A model generated the notes under the pieces. It searched no databases. It had not been told where the DNA came from and saw only the letters and a list, made by a program, of their open reading frames with translations. Below, in pieces: positions 12,401 through 25,800 of a stretch of DNA of 64,000 nt. The first letter of the stretch is position 1, and every line of letters starts with the position of its first letter. The position numbers and the translations under genes are program-made. The DNA is from Doris montereyensis (lineage: Eukaryota; Mollusca; Gastropoda; Nudibranchia; Dorididae): NCBI GenBank assembly GCA_037039925.1, contig JAXRKP010001260.1, positions 83,088 to 147,087 of the forward strand. The letters are read 5' to 3'.

Positions 12401-13768
12401 AGTTTTAAAAATAGGAACACATAGAATGTTATGTACTACTAATCTATTATTTCTAGTTTTTATTATCATTACTGGTTGTCATCCTGTATGGAATATATTG
12501 GACAGAAGATGTTGCGGATGGACATACCGGGCAGGGAGGAAGAGGGGAAAGACAAAGCGAAAAAGTATAGCTATGGTGCAGGAAAACATTGAAGATAGTT
12601 GATGCAAGAGATGGGGCGGAACAGGATAGGACATGGTGGAGAAAGATGATCTACTGTGGCGACCCTTTACGGGAAAAGCCGAAAGATGAAGAATAGGGTT
12701 TTATGAATGATGATGTGCGGTACTCACTGCCCTCGTATTTTACTATAATTAAATAAGGGATTCAGGCTCCACACAAAAGAGTTCCTACTGATCTTTTTTG
12801 AAACAAGGGCAGATAATTTCACACGCTAAACGCCCCATTACAACTTTTATTGGGTAATTTGATTTAAAGAGGTGAGGTAAATATTGCAGGTCATATAAAT
12901 TTTGTAACAAGTGATGAACGACAATAAGTGGCAACTCCAACAATAAAGACAGAACAAGCACGTGTTGTTTCGGTTATGACCTTTTGTCAGACAACAAAAG
13001 AGGGATATCTGCACATTTAGACAGGCATCACACTGTGTGATATCAGAAGGAAAAACAGAAAGGAAGAGCAAATAGGGGGCAGTAGAGATGATAAGAATCA
13101 AGAAAGGGAAGACGGTGATATTAAAATGAGTATAAGAAAGGAGAAAAAATAGAGAAATAAATGGGGCTAGGTAGGGCTGGATATGTTTGTTTTGTCTTTA
13201 TTGGTGGAGTTGTAATTTTGTTGTCGTTTATCACTTGGCTTCACTCCACTGTGGCTTTTTTGTGTTATAAATTTTGTATTAATCATCCATTGTGTTGTGT
13301 TTCCATGATGCTATTATTATTTAATGTGCCAAGGACTGGCGACGTCACTCTTCATCAAGCTCAAGTTGGGAAAAAGAACAGATATTTAGAGGATCTTGAC
13401 CAAGAGGTATGTAGTACAATAGATAAAAAAGATTAGGATATTTCAGTTTTATGCAGAATGTTTCACTTTTGTGAAAGCAGACTTTACCAATTGGCTTGTT
13501 ATTATAGCTCTAATAATAATTATAATCACAAACAATTAGCAATGTGTTGTGAGTTTTTCTTTTTTTTCCAAAGAACATGTTGCTATGATATCCTGGAAAA
13601 CTAATGTTTTTCTTCATACGGTTTCTATTGGATTTAGATAATAAAGACTTTATAAGTTTAAAATAATGTAACTTATGATCAATTTGAGGAATACTCATAA
13701 AACTCAAATGTTTTCTTTAACAATGGTCTAAATCCATGAATTTACTGTTATATAATGATATGTATGTA

Positions 13769-13849
<81 letters not shown>

Positions 13850-16800
13850 ATAATCACCTCCTGGCCAGGACGCTAGTCTGATGCAGGTTTTTACTTCCAA
13901 GCTAGTGCTTGTACCCATTTGTACTTGGGTAGAGTGGGGAAAATATGTATTAAGTGTTATTCCCAAAGAACACTATGTCGGACCTGACTTTGCTAGGATT
14001 TGAACTCGGGATTCTCATGATCCCCAGTCCGGCACCCTAACCACTGGACCACCGACACCACCAAGCCTTTGAGTATTCCCATACAAAATTTCAGTTCGAT
14101 TGATGGCTTAACAAGGTCAGGAGGCGTGACAGAAAATAAACAAGTTTTTAAAATTATATTAGATATATATGAATGTATGATCATGAATGGTATTAATATC
14201 TTTGGTTATGCATGTGAGACTGGATTTGTATTGCCATGAGTAATAGTTATGTATATAAATATATACTCAGAATACACTCCATAAACAAGAAATTTATCAT
14301 ATTATAATAACAAAACTGTTTGGAAGGAATAATGCAAAGAACGATTTTCATTTCCTTCAGTTCAGTATTACCACAGACAGGGCAATTAAACAAATAATAA
14401 AGTCATCTATAGTTTTTTTGCTTTGCACCAGACATGTTTATATTATTTTGTATGTTTTCAATTAGAATCTTCAGCAGAATGAAGAAGCCAATGAAACCAG
14501 CAAGCCTGAAACTGACATTATCTCTGAGAATATAGGTAATTCATCTCTTGTCCGTATACATATGATTAAAGTGATTTTTCTGATTGTATGGGCATGTGAT
14601 TTAAGTGTACACATGGCAATTTCAATTTGAAGATAAGTCACAAAATTGCTCAAACCTAAAGAAAGCCCCAACATTTCTATGTAACATTAGTGAAAACAGC
14701 TTTTCATTCTATCAATTCCTTTTATTTTGCAGGGGACAGTGGTTTAACCACAGCTTCTAATGAAAATCAAAAAGTCTTTGGTCACAGTATTGTCGATTAG
14801 ATGATGAAGTCAAAGTATGGTCAGACTATCTGAGAACATGCCTTCATCCTCGGTCAATACACATACTTGAGGATCCACATCAACCCAATAAGTGAGTTTA
14901 ATGTGATATAAATATGGTATCTTTACTGTTCAGTGTTTTGAAATATATATTCACTTCTCCAAAAGATATGTACTGATAAAATGATCGTTTTGATTATATC
15001 GGATTCATCAACACTCTTGTAAGATAATTTGAAAACAATTTTTATGTGATGGTGTGTGACTGTTGCCTTCACAAAAGATTGTTATGGGTTACACAGTGGT
15101 CTTCGCCTAAGAGGCCGCTTTTCCTACATAGCAGATTTTTTCCTCTTTAATTATCATGCCTTAGAGGCCACTTCAAAAAGCTTCAATCCGGCTAAGAGGC
15201 CAGTTTTTCTTTCGTTGGAAGGCCTTATTGGTATTCTAAACTTAATTCAATGAAATGAAAATTCAAATAGTGCCACACTTCTCTCTATCTGGACCATGTC
15301 ATCGTAGATCTTCATTGTGTTATAGCTCATTAGCATTCATTGTCATTAGAGTATCTTGCTACAAGTAATTGATGTGAACTAGAAACATGTTTTCATTGAA
15401 AAAGGACTGGTGATAGTTTGGATTGAAGAGGAATTAAGCCTTATTGCTTGATGCAATGTGTAATGAAAAATAGAAACAGATAAAGGAATAGGCCTACAAT
15501 TTTCTTGAATTGTACACTGCTTTGTTTTTCCTAATCTTTCTTATACAACCTCCTCCCTAGCTAAGCTCTAGGCCTAAAAGGTGCAACCAATAAATTTTAC
15601 GAAATGATTATTTAGGATAAACCCCCCCCCCCCCCCATATCACGTATTTAGATTTCACCTAAGAGACTACATTTTGTTCAATCCCGGGAACTGGCCTCTT
15701 AGGCGGAGACCACTGTTATCGGTTGTGTGAAATTTATGGGTTTTTTTTAATTTTCTATGTAAATTATTCTAGTAAGATTATTAAAAATTTTGTTAATCTG
15801 TTTATATTATTTAATGCAAGTGAGATGAACTAAAATTCTAATAGGTTTCCATTCAAAATCATTACAACTGTTAAAATTTTTTGTTGTCAAATTTACATCG
15901 TTTATTATACAAAAAGATATTTATTGCTGCAAAACTTGTTTACTTTTTCTCAAGGAGTGGGTCCTGGGAGAAAGCCATTTTTCCCTAAATTGGACAAATT
16001 TAGTTTATTGAATTATTGGATGGAGCAGTTCATTTCCTTCGCATTGATACCACAAAAGAACCTTAGTAAGAATTCTTTGAAATCATACAAATTTTTTAGA
16101 ATCGATGCAGGCATAACTATCAACACATCTGTTGTACTATGAAAGACAGTAATTTTGTCTAAAGTGTGCAAGAGGGTACTCATTTTCATCATCACAATGT
16201 ACTCTATCCTGAATATTGCCTTCGATCGCCAGGCTAATACGTGGACCAATTCCGAGCACTTATTATCAAAAGGTCCCATCCAACATGAGTATATGGTAGC
16301 CAGGGCATTTCAAACAGGGTCGACAAGATTTAGTTAAGAGCCTCTCAATGTTTTATGACATTTCAAAGCATTATCCTATTCTTTTCTAGATTTATACTTG
16401 AGCTACTTTTCATTTTTGAATTCACATAAACTTCAACCATGAAAACAGAGCAGCAGAGTTATCTCAAACTCCTTCAGGTAGGGTCAATGAGTTTGAGATA
16501 GCCATGAATTTGAATCTACGAAACAAAGAATGTAACTCCTCCCCTCTCCAGGCCACACACACCTTTTCTATATCTACATTACCGCTGAAGAATACTGCCC
16601 TGTACATGTTTAATCAAAAGGGGTATGTGACTTCTCATTCCTCCTAACTTTTTTTCCTGTAAAATTTTAAAATTTAAGCATTTGAAAAATATTTTGTTTA
16701 CATTATGAGAGCTTAGTAGTTCGAGATTTCCCCATTGGAGTTTGAGAAAGGGGTGTTGCTGGTACAAAGAAAATAGAAGGATTACTATAATTAAATAAGG

Positions 16801-19800
16801 GCTTCAGGTTCCACACAAAAATATTTACCACCGATCTGTTTCTGAAACAAGGGCAGATAATCTTTCACGCTAAACGCCCTATTCAGATAGGCTTTTTTTC
16901 AACTACTTCTTGTCGACCCTGTTTCAACTTCCCCGTCTCCTTTATACTCATGTCGGATGACACCTTTTTGATAACAGATACACGGAATATGTCACACAAT
17001 TTCTGGCTGATGGAAGGCAGTATTCTGGACAATTCATCAAAAATAGATTGTTTGGAAAGAGTACATTGTGAGGATTCAAATGAGCACCAATTTGCCATAC
17101 TTTAGACAAAATTTCTAGCTTTTATAGTGTACAACAGATGTGTGGAAGGTCAGGTCTGTATTGTTTCTAAAATATTCATTTCAAATCAATGAATCGACAC
17201 TAAGCTACATTTGTGAAGGGAAGGAAGTGCTCCACCCAATATTTCAATAAGCTAGACTTGTCCAATTCTTGACAAAAATGGCTTCCTCAGGACACCCCTC
17301 CCTCCCTCCCCTTTTTTCCCTGTAAGATAATACAGTTCATTTTTTTTTCTGCCCTCTGATTTTCCTTTTTTCCAAATGATTTTCAGCCCAGAACAACCTT
17401 TCGATGTGTTCGGTCTGGGACAGCAGGCTCTAGCGTCAGGCGAGAAATGGGATAGGGTGGAAGATAAAATTCGCTATTTTACAGAAGAATGCGATCATCT
17501 TCAGGTTTGTAGGTCCTTATTCCACTGTTAGTGATAAGATGATAGCAGGATTATGGTACTAAATAGGTGAGAGCAGTAGAAGGTCATAGCTGCATAACAG
17601 TCGATAATTGTATGTGGGGGTTTTTTCGCCTAAAAAGACTGGCAATTTGGTTTTCTGCCCATATCAGATGATACTGTAGTTTCATACAGTGCTTCCTATT
17701 GAGCACTGTTAAGTTTCATGATCGTCATTACACTCCTCAGTATTACACAAAACAATAGAAAAAATTATATGTATCCATATAAAAAGATAAGTGGCGTCGG
17801 TGGCCAAGCGGTTAGGCTGCTGGACTGGGGATCATGAGGTCCTGAATTTGAATCCTAGCAAAGCTGGGTCCGATGTTGTGTTCTTTGGGAAAGATACTTT
17901 AACACGCATTTCCCCCACTCTGCCCAGTTGCAAATGGGTAAAAGTACTAGCTTGGGAGTAAAAACCCTGCGTCCTGATGAGGAGTTGTCACCTGTTCCAC
18001 TTCATGCTATTGAAACCAGGATAAATTCTGGCTCATGGGCCGTCACGGCCTTGAAGGAACTTTTATATAAAAAGATAAATAGAAGCGTAGTTCAAAGTAG
18101 GTTTAACATTTGTGAGTGATTGTAATACTGATGATGAGAGAGAATGTGCGTTCCATTTAAAATGGGACACATTTATCTTTTTTTTCCACTCAATTTTATC
18201 TAAAGCTGGCTGTCTAGGCCAAATGATATAACTGAAAAGTTTTTTCCAACTGTTTTTCTTTTTGATTTAGTTGTATATATATTTTATTTGTTTGTTTGTT
18301 GATTTTTTTGTCCAATATTGTTTGTACTCTCGATTTCTGAAAGATTATTATCCGACTCTAACCGTGTATAAGTGCACCACTGTAGCTTTTCGAGAAAATG
18401 GGAAAAACATAATACTGTGGTTATAAGACATCACAACTGCCAGAAAATGTGCAAATATGCCTCTTATTTGACATAAGATTATATCACCGTCAATCAGAAA
18501 ATTTGCAAATATGCCTCTTGTTTGACATAAGATTATATCACCATCAATCAGAAAATTTGCTTTGCTATCACTGTCATGAGTTTGTATTATGGGGAATTAA
18601 TAAACTTTATTTTATGAGTTACCTGTGTTAGAGAGATTACAACATTTATGTTTACAACATACAACACTCTAGACAAACGTATTGATGGACTCAAAATCAA
18701 CATTTCAAAGTATACAAACTTCATTATCATATCAAGATAATAATCAAAAGTGATACCAATCCAATAAATGTTATCTCTACAAAGGTGTATGTGTTCTTTT
18801 CTCTTGTTGAAAATAAGGCAAAGCACAGCAGATGAATTGCGGTATCTAGTATCACTCACTTATGTCAGGTTGACTTCAGGAATTATTTTTACCACGTTGT
18901 TTCCTTGGGTGACTGTTTTGCCTCGTCCCAGATAATGTCTAATACCCAATAAGTGTTGCAGTTGGGAATAAGGGGTGTTACCTTTCGTTGATGGGTCTTT
19001 CACCATCTCGTAAATAGCTTGTTCAAATAAATGATATAAGTTCGAGATGCTCGATAAGATTAAAAAATATTCGTGTGGCCTATGAATTACCTTTTAAAGC
19101 ATACATTCTATACTGATGCCACTGGTTGCCTATGGCTTACCTTTAAAGCATATATTCTATTGTGATGCCATGGGTTGTCTTTGACTTACCTTTAAAGGAT
19201 ACATTCTATAGTGATGCCACTGGTGGCCTACGATTCACCTTTAAGGCTTTCATTCTATCATCATGCCACGGGTTGTCTATGACTTACCTTTAAAGCATAT
19301 ATTCTATTGTGATGCCACGGGTTGTCTATGACTTACCTTTCAAGCATACATTCTATAGTGATGCCACTGGTGGCCTATGATTCACCTATTAGGCATACAT
19401 TCTATTGTGATGCCACTGATTGCCTATGACTTACCTTTAAAGCATACAATACATTCTATCGTGATGCCACTGGTAGCCTATGAATCACCTTAAAAGCATA
19501 CATTCTATTGTGATACCACTGGTTGCCTATGAATTACCTTAAAAGCATACATTCTATAGTGATGATACTGGTTGCCTATCAATCACCTTTAAAACATACA
19601 TTCTATAGTGATGCCACTGGTTGCCTATGAGTCACCTTTAAAGCATAGGTTCTATCATGATGTCACTGGTTGTCTATGACTTACCTGTAAAGCATATATT
19701 CCATCGTGATGCTACTGGTTGCCTATGAATCACCTTTAAAGCATACATTCTTTCATGATGCCACGGGTTGTGTATGACTGACCTTTCAAGCATACATTCT

Positions 19801-22800
19801 ATCTTGATGCCACTGGTTGCCTATAAATCACCCTTAAAGCATCAATTCTATCGTAATGCCGCTGGTTGCCTATGAATCACCTTTAAAGCATAAATTCTAT
19901 CGTGATGCCACTGTTTGCCTATGAATCACCTTTAAAATATATATTCTATTGTGATACCACTGGTTACCTATGAGTCACCTTTAAAGCATACATACATTCT
20001 TTCATGATGCCACAGGTAGTCTATGACTTACCTTTAAAGCATACATTCTATAGTGGTGCCACTGGTTGCCTATGAATCACCTTTTACAGCATATATTCTA
20101 TCATGATACCACTGGTTGTCTATGAATCACCTTTAAAGCATATATTCTATCATGATACCACTGGTTGCCTATGAATCACCTTTTACAGCATATATTCTAT
20201 CATGATACCACTGGTTGCCTATGAATCACCTTTTACAGCATATATTCTATCATGATACCACTGGTTGTCTATGAATCACCTTTAAAGCATATATTCTATC
20301 ATGATGCCACTGGTTGCCTATGAATCACCTTTTACAGCATATATTCTATCATGATACCACTGGTTGTCTATGAATCACCTTTAAAGCATATATTCTATCG
20401 TGATGCCACTAGTTGCCTATGAATCACCTTTAAAGCATACATTCTTTCATGATGCCACGGGTTGTCTATGACTGACCTTTCAAGCATACATTCGATCGTG
20501 ATGTCACTGGTTGCCTATAAATCATCTTTAAAGCACACATTCAATCGTAGCCGTGACTGGTTGTCTATGACTTACCTTTAAAACATACATTCTATCGGAT
20601 GCTGCTGGTTGCCTATGACTTACCTTTAAAACATACATTCTATCATGATGCTACTGGTTGCCTATGACTTACCTTTAAAAACGTACATTCTACGGATGCC
20701 ACTGGTTGCCTATGAATCACCTTTAAAGCATAATTCTATCATTGATGCCACTGGTTGCCTATGAATCACCTTTAAAGCATACATTCTATGATGCCACTGG
20801 TTGCCTATGAATCTACCTTTAAAGCATACATTCTTTCATGATGCCACAGGTTGTCTATGATTAATTTAAAGCATACTGTTCTATGCATTGATGCCACTGT
20901 TTGTCTATGAATCACCTCAAAGCATACATTTTTATCATGATGCCACTGGTTGCCTATTACTTACCTTTTAAAGCTATTCTATCCTGATGCCACTGATTGT
21001 CTATGACTTACCCTTTAAAGCATATATTCTATCTGATGCCACTGATTGTCTATGACACATTCTTTTAACTTTAAAGCATACATTTTATCATGATGCCACT
21101 GGTTGCCTATGACTTACCTTTAAAGCTTACATTCTATCCTGATGCCACTGATTGTCTATGACTTACCCTTAAAGCATATATTCTATCCTGATGCCACTGA
21201 TTGTCTATGACCTACCTTTAACTTTTTAAAGCATACATTCTATCGTGATGCCACTGGTTGCCTATGAATCACCTTTAAAGCTACATTCTATCCTGATGCC
21301 ACTGATTGTCTATGACTTACCCTTAAAGCATACATTCTATCCTGATGCCACTGATTGTCTATGACTTACCCTTAAAGCATATATTCTATCATGATGCCAC
21401 TGGTTGTCTATGACCTACCTTTAACTTTAAAGCATACATTCTATCGTGATGCTACTGGTGGCCTATGAATCACCTTTAAACATACATTCTATCGTGATGC
21501 CACTAGTTGTCTATGAATCACCTTTAAAGCATACATTCTATCGTGATATCGCTAGTTGTCTATGAATACGCCTTTAAAGCATACATTCTATCGTGATGCC
21601 ACTGGTTGTCTATGAATCACCTTTAAAGCATACATTCTATCGTGATGCCCATAGTTGTCTATGAATCACCTTTAAAGCATACATTCATTGTGATGCCCTA
21701 GTATCCTATGAATCACCTTTATAGCATACATTCTATCGTGATTCCACTGGTTACCTATGAATCACCTTTATAGCATACATTCTATCGTGATTCCACTGGT
21801 TGTCCTATGAATCACCTTTAAAGCATACATTCTATCGTGATATCGCCCTAGTTGTCTATGAATCACCTAAAGCTATACATTCTATCGTGATTCCACTGGT
21901 TGTCTATGAATCAGCTTTAAAGCATACATTCTATCGTGATGCCCATAGTTGTCTATGAATCACCTTTAAAACATACTTCTATTGTGATGCCATAGTATCC
22001 TATGAATCACCTTTTTAGCATACATTCTATCGTGATTCCACCAAGTTACCTATGAATCACCTTTATAGCATACATTCTATCGTGATTCCACTGGTTACCT
22101 ATGAATCACCTTTTAAAAGCACACATTCTATCGTGATGCTGCCACTGGTTGTCTATGACTTACCTTTAAAGGATACATTCTATTGTGATGCCACTGGTTG
22201 CCTGAATCACCTTTAAAGCATACATTCATTGTGGGGCCACTGATTGCCTATGAATCACCTTTAAAGCATACATTCAATAGTGATGCCACTGATTTTGCCT
22301 ATGACTTAGCTTGAAAGCATAATTCTATAGTGATACCACTGGTTGCCTATGAATCACCTTTAAAGCATACATTCTATAGTGATGCCATGGTTTGTCTATA
22401 AAACACCTTTAAAGTATACATTTTATAGTGGTGCCATGGTTTGTCTATGAATCACCTTTAAAGCGTGCATTCTATCGTGATGCCATGGTTTGCCTATGAA
22501 TCATTTTTTAAAGCATACATTCTATCGATGATGCCACTGGTTGCCTATGAATCATCTTTAAAGCATACATTCCTACAGTGATGCCACTGGTTGTCTTTGA
22601 ATCACCTTTAAAGCATACATTCTAGTGATGCCACTGGTTGCCTATGAATCACCTTTTAAAGCATACATTCTTTCATGATGCCACGGGTTGTCTATGACTG
22701 ACCTTTAAAGCATACAGTCTATCTTGATGCTACTGGTTGTCTATGACTTACCTAAAGCATACAGTCTATCATGATGCCACTGGTTGCCTATTGAATCACT

Positions 22801-25800
22801 TTTTAAAGCACACATTCTATCGTGATGCACTGGGTGCCTATGAATTACCTTTAAAGCATACATTCTATCAGCGATGCCAATGGTTACCTATGAATCACCT
22901 TTAAAGCATACATTCTATCGCGGTGCCACTGGCTGTCAATGAATCACCTTTAAAGCATACATTGTATAGTGATGCTACTGGTTGTCTGTGAATCACCTTT
23001 AAAACATACAATCTGTAGAGATGCCACTGATTGCCTACGATAACCCTTAAAGGATACATTCTATCGTGATGCCACTGATTATTATGAATCACCTTTAAGG
23101 CATACATTCTATAGTGATGCCACTGGATGCCTATGAATCACCTTTAAAGCATACATTTTATAGTGATGCCACTGGTTGACTATGAATCGCCTTTAAAGCA
23201 TACATTCTATTTGTGATGCCACTGGTTGTTTATGACTTACCTTAAAGCATACATTCCATAGTGATGCCACAGGTTGCCTATGAATCATCGTTAAAGCATC
23301 CATTCTATCGTGATGCCACTGGTTGCCTATGAATCACCTTTAAAGCATACATTCTATTGTGATGCCCTAGTATCCTATGAATCACCTTTATAGCATACAT
23401 TCTATCGTGAGTTCCACTGGTTACCTATGAATCACCTTTATAGCATACATTCTATCGTGATTCCACTGGTTGTCTATGAATCACCTTTAAAGCATACATT
23501 CATCGTGATATCGCTTAGTTGTCTATGAATCACCTTAAAAAGCATACATTCTATCGTGATTCCACTGGTTGTCTATGAATCAGCTTTAAAGCATACATTC
23601 TATCGTGATGCCCATAGTTGTCTATGAATCACCTTTAAAACATACATTCTATTGTGATGCCCATAGTATCCTATGAATCACCTTTATAGCATACATTCTA
23701 TCGTGATTCCACTGGTTACCTATGAATCACCTTTATAGCATACATTCTATCGTGATTCCACTGGTTACCTATGAATCACCTTTAAAGCACTACATTCTAT
23801 CGTGATGCCACTGGTTGTCTATGACTTACCTTTAAAGGATACATTCTATTGTGATGCCACTGGTTGCCTATGAATCACCTTTAAAGCATACATTCTATTG
23901 TGAGGCCACTGATTGCCTATGAATCACCTTTAAAGCATACATTCAATAGTGATGCCACTGGTTGCCTATGACTTAGCTTGAAAGCATAATTCTATAGTGA
24001 TACCACTGGTTGCCTATGAATCACCTTTAAAGCATACATTCTATAGTGATGCCATGGTTTGTCTATAAAACACCTTTAAAGTATACATTTTATAGTGGTG
24101 CCATGGTTTGTCTATGAATCACCTTTAAAGCGTGCATTCTATCGTGATGCCATGGTTTGCCTATGAATCATTTTTAAAGCATACATTCTATCGTGATGCC
24201 ACTGGTTGCCTATGAATCATCTTTAAAGCATACATTCTACAGTGATACCACTGGTTGTCTTTGAATCACCTTTAAAGCATACACATTCTAGTGATGCCAC
24301 TGGTTGCCTATGAATCACCTTTAAAGCACACATTCTTTCATGATGCCGGTTGTCTATGACTGACCTTTTAAAGCATACAGTCTATCTTGATGCTACTGGT
24401 TGTCTATGACTTACCTTTAAAGCATACAGTCTATCATGATGCCACTGGTTGCCTATGAATCACTTTTAAAGCACACATTCTATCGTGATGCCACTGGGTG
24501 CCTATGAATTACCTTTAAAGCATACATTCTATCGCGATGCCAATGGTTGCCTATGAATCACCTTTAAAGCATACATTCTATCGGTGCCACTGGTTGTCAA
24601 TGAATCACTTTAAAGCATACATTGTATAGTGATGCTACTGGTTGTCTGTGAATCAATTTTAAAACATACAATCTGTAGAGATGCCACTGATTGCCTACGA
24701 TAACCCTTAAAGGATACATTCTATCGTGATGCCACTGATTATTATGAATCACCTTTAAGGCATACATTCTATAGTGATGCCACTGGATGCCTATGAATCA
24801 CCTTTAAAGCATACATTTTATAGTGATGCCACTGGTTGACTATGAATCGCCTTTAAAGCATACATTCTATTTGTGATGCCACTGGTTGTTTATGACTTAC
24901 CTTTAAAGCATACATTCCATAGTGATGCCATGGGTTGCCTATGAATCATCGTTAAAGCATCCATTCTATCGTGATGCCACTGGTTGCCTATGAATCACCT
25001 TTAAAGCATACATTCTATTGTGCTGCCACTGGTTGCCTATGAATTGCCTTTAAGTGTTATTTTCTTAAAGTTACAAGCAATTTTTGCTACGCAGTCAGTA
25101 ATAGGAGGATATTTGTTGGTATTTTAAAAGCAAAAATATATTAGATTAGACAATCATATAGCTCACGGTGCAATGCTGTCAAATCTTCCTCCCTGACATT
25201 CGTTCTCACCATGTAGGTCTAGGCACACTATTTTTCTAATTATGTAATGGGTGTGAAACATTGTATTCACATTCCGATACGGGTAGGCTGATTTTTTTCA
25301 TGGCTACCGATAATATCATTATTGTCATGAGCACTCTTATTCATTGAGTTTTTATTTTGTTTGAGGCTCTTTTGTTTGAGGCTCTTTTTGTTTGTTCACT
25401 CTCCCTCTCTTTATCTGATAGTTCAAATTCACCCACTCAAACCAATATGGCGACGTTTCTCCTGTAAAAATGAACCGAAGAAAGCACTCACGAAAAAATC
25501 CCCTGTCCCCATCATTTAAACTAACATCCAATATTCATAAACTTTATTCAGAGGCATATTGTCTCAATCATCGTGTGTTTTGAAAACTACCTTTCTTCAA
25601 GCAGTGGAAACTATCAACATTCAAGTAATCTATTCATCTTCTTGGCTGAGTTGTGCATGCGCTGATTAACAAAGATAAATTGATAAACATGCTGTCGCTA
25701 ATTGCCGTTCCATTATCGCCAGGGGAAAATACGATTGCAATACAATCGATGGCCTCTCAAAAGGCCAAGGGAAAAGGTTAAGAATGCTATCATAGCACAA

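Larger units (their letters stand above)
10883..17839. repeat. Right arm of ~6.9-kb inverted repeat
   Basis: Partner of 1-6,918. It contains four Misato exons in sense orientation with intact splice sites and is in frame except for one single-base loss. Its inner edge (10,883) coincides with the apparent 5' truncation point of an antisense RTE-type LINE fragment. Confidence 0.95.

Noticed and set aside
22901..23107. 68-codon minus-strand frame in the minisatellite
   Set aside because: It repeats the 49-bp unit with frame changes; neighbouring units do not keep it open.
19076..25053. CRISPR-like regular repeats
   Set aside because: The 49-bp units are contiguous with no unique spacers, in a eukaryotic intron. 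This is a minisatellite.
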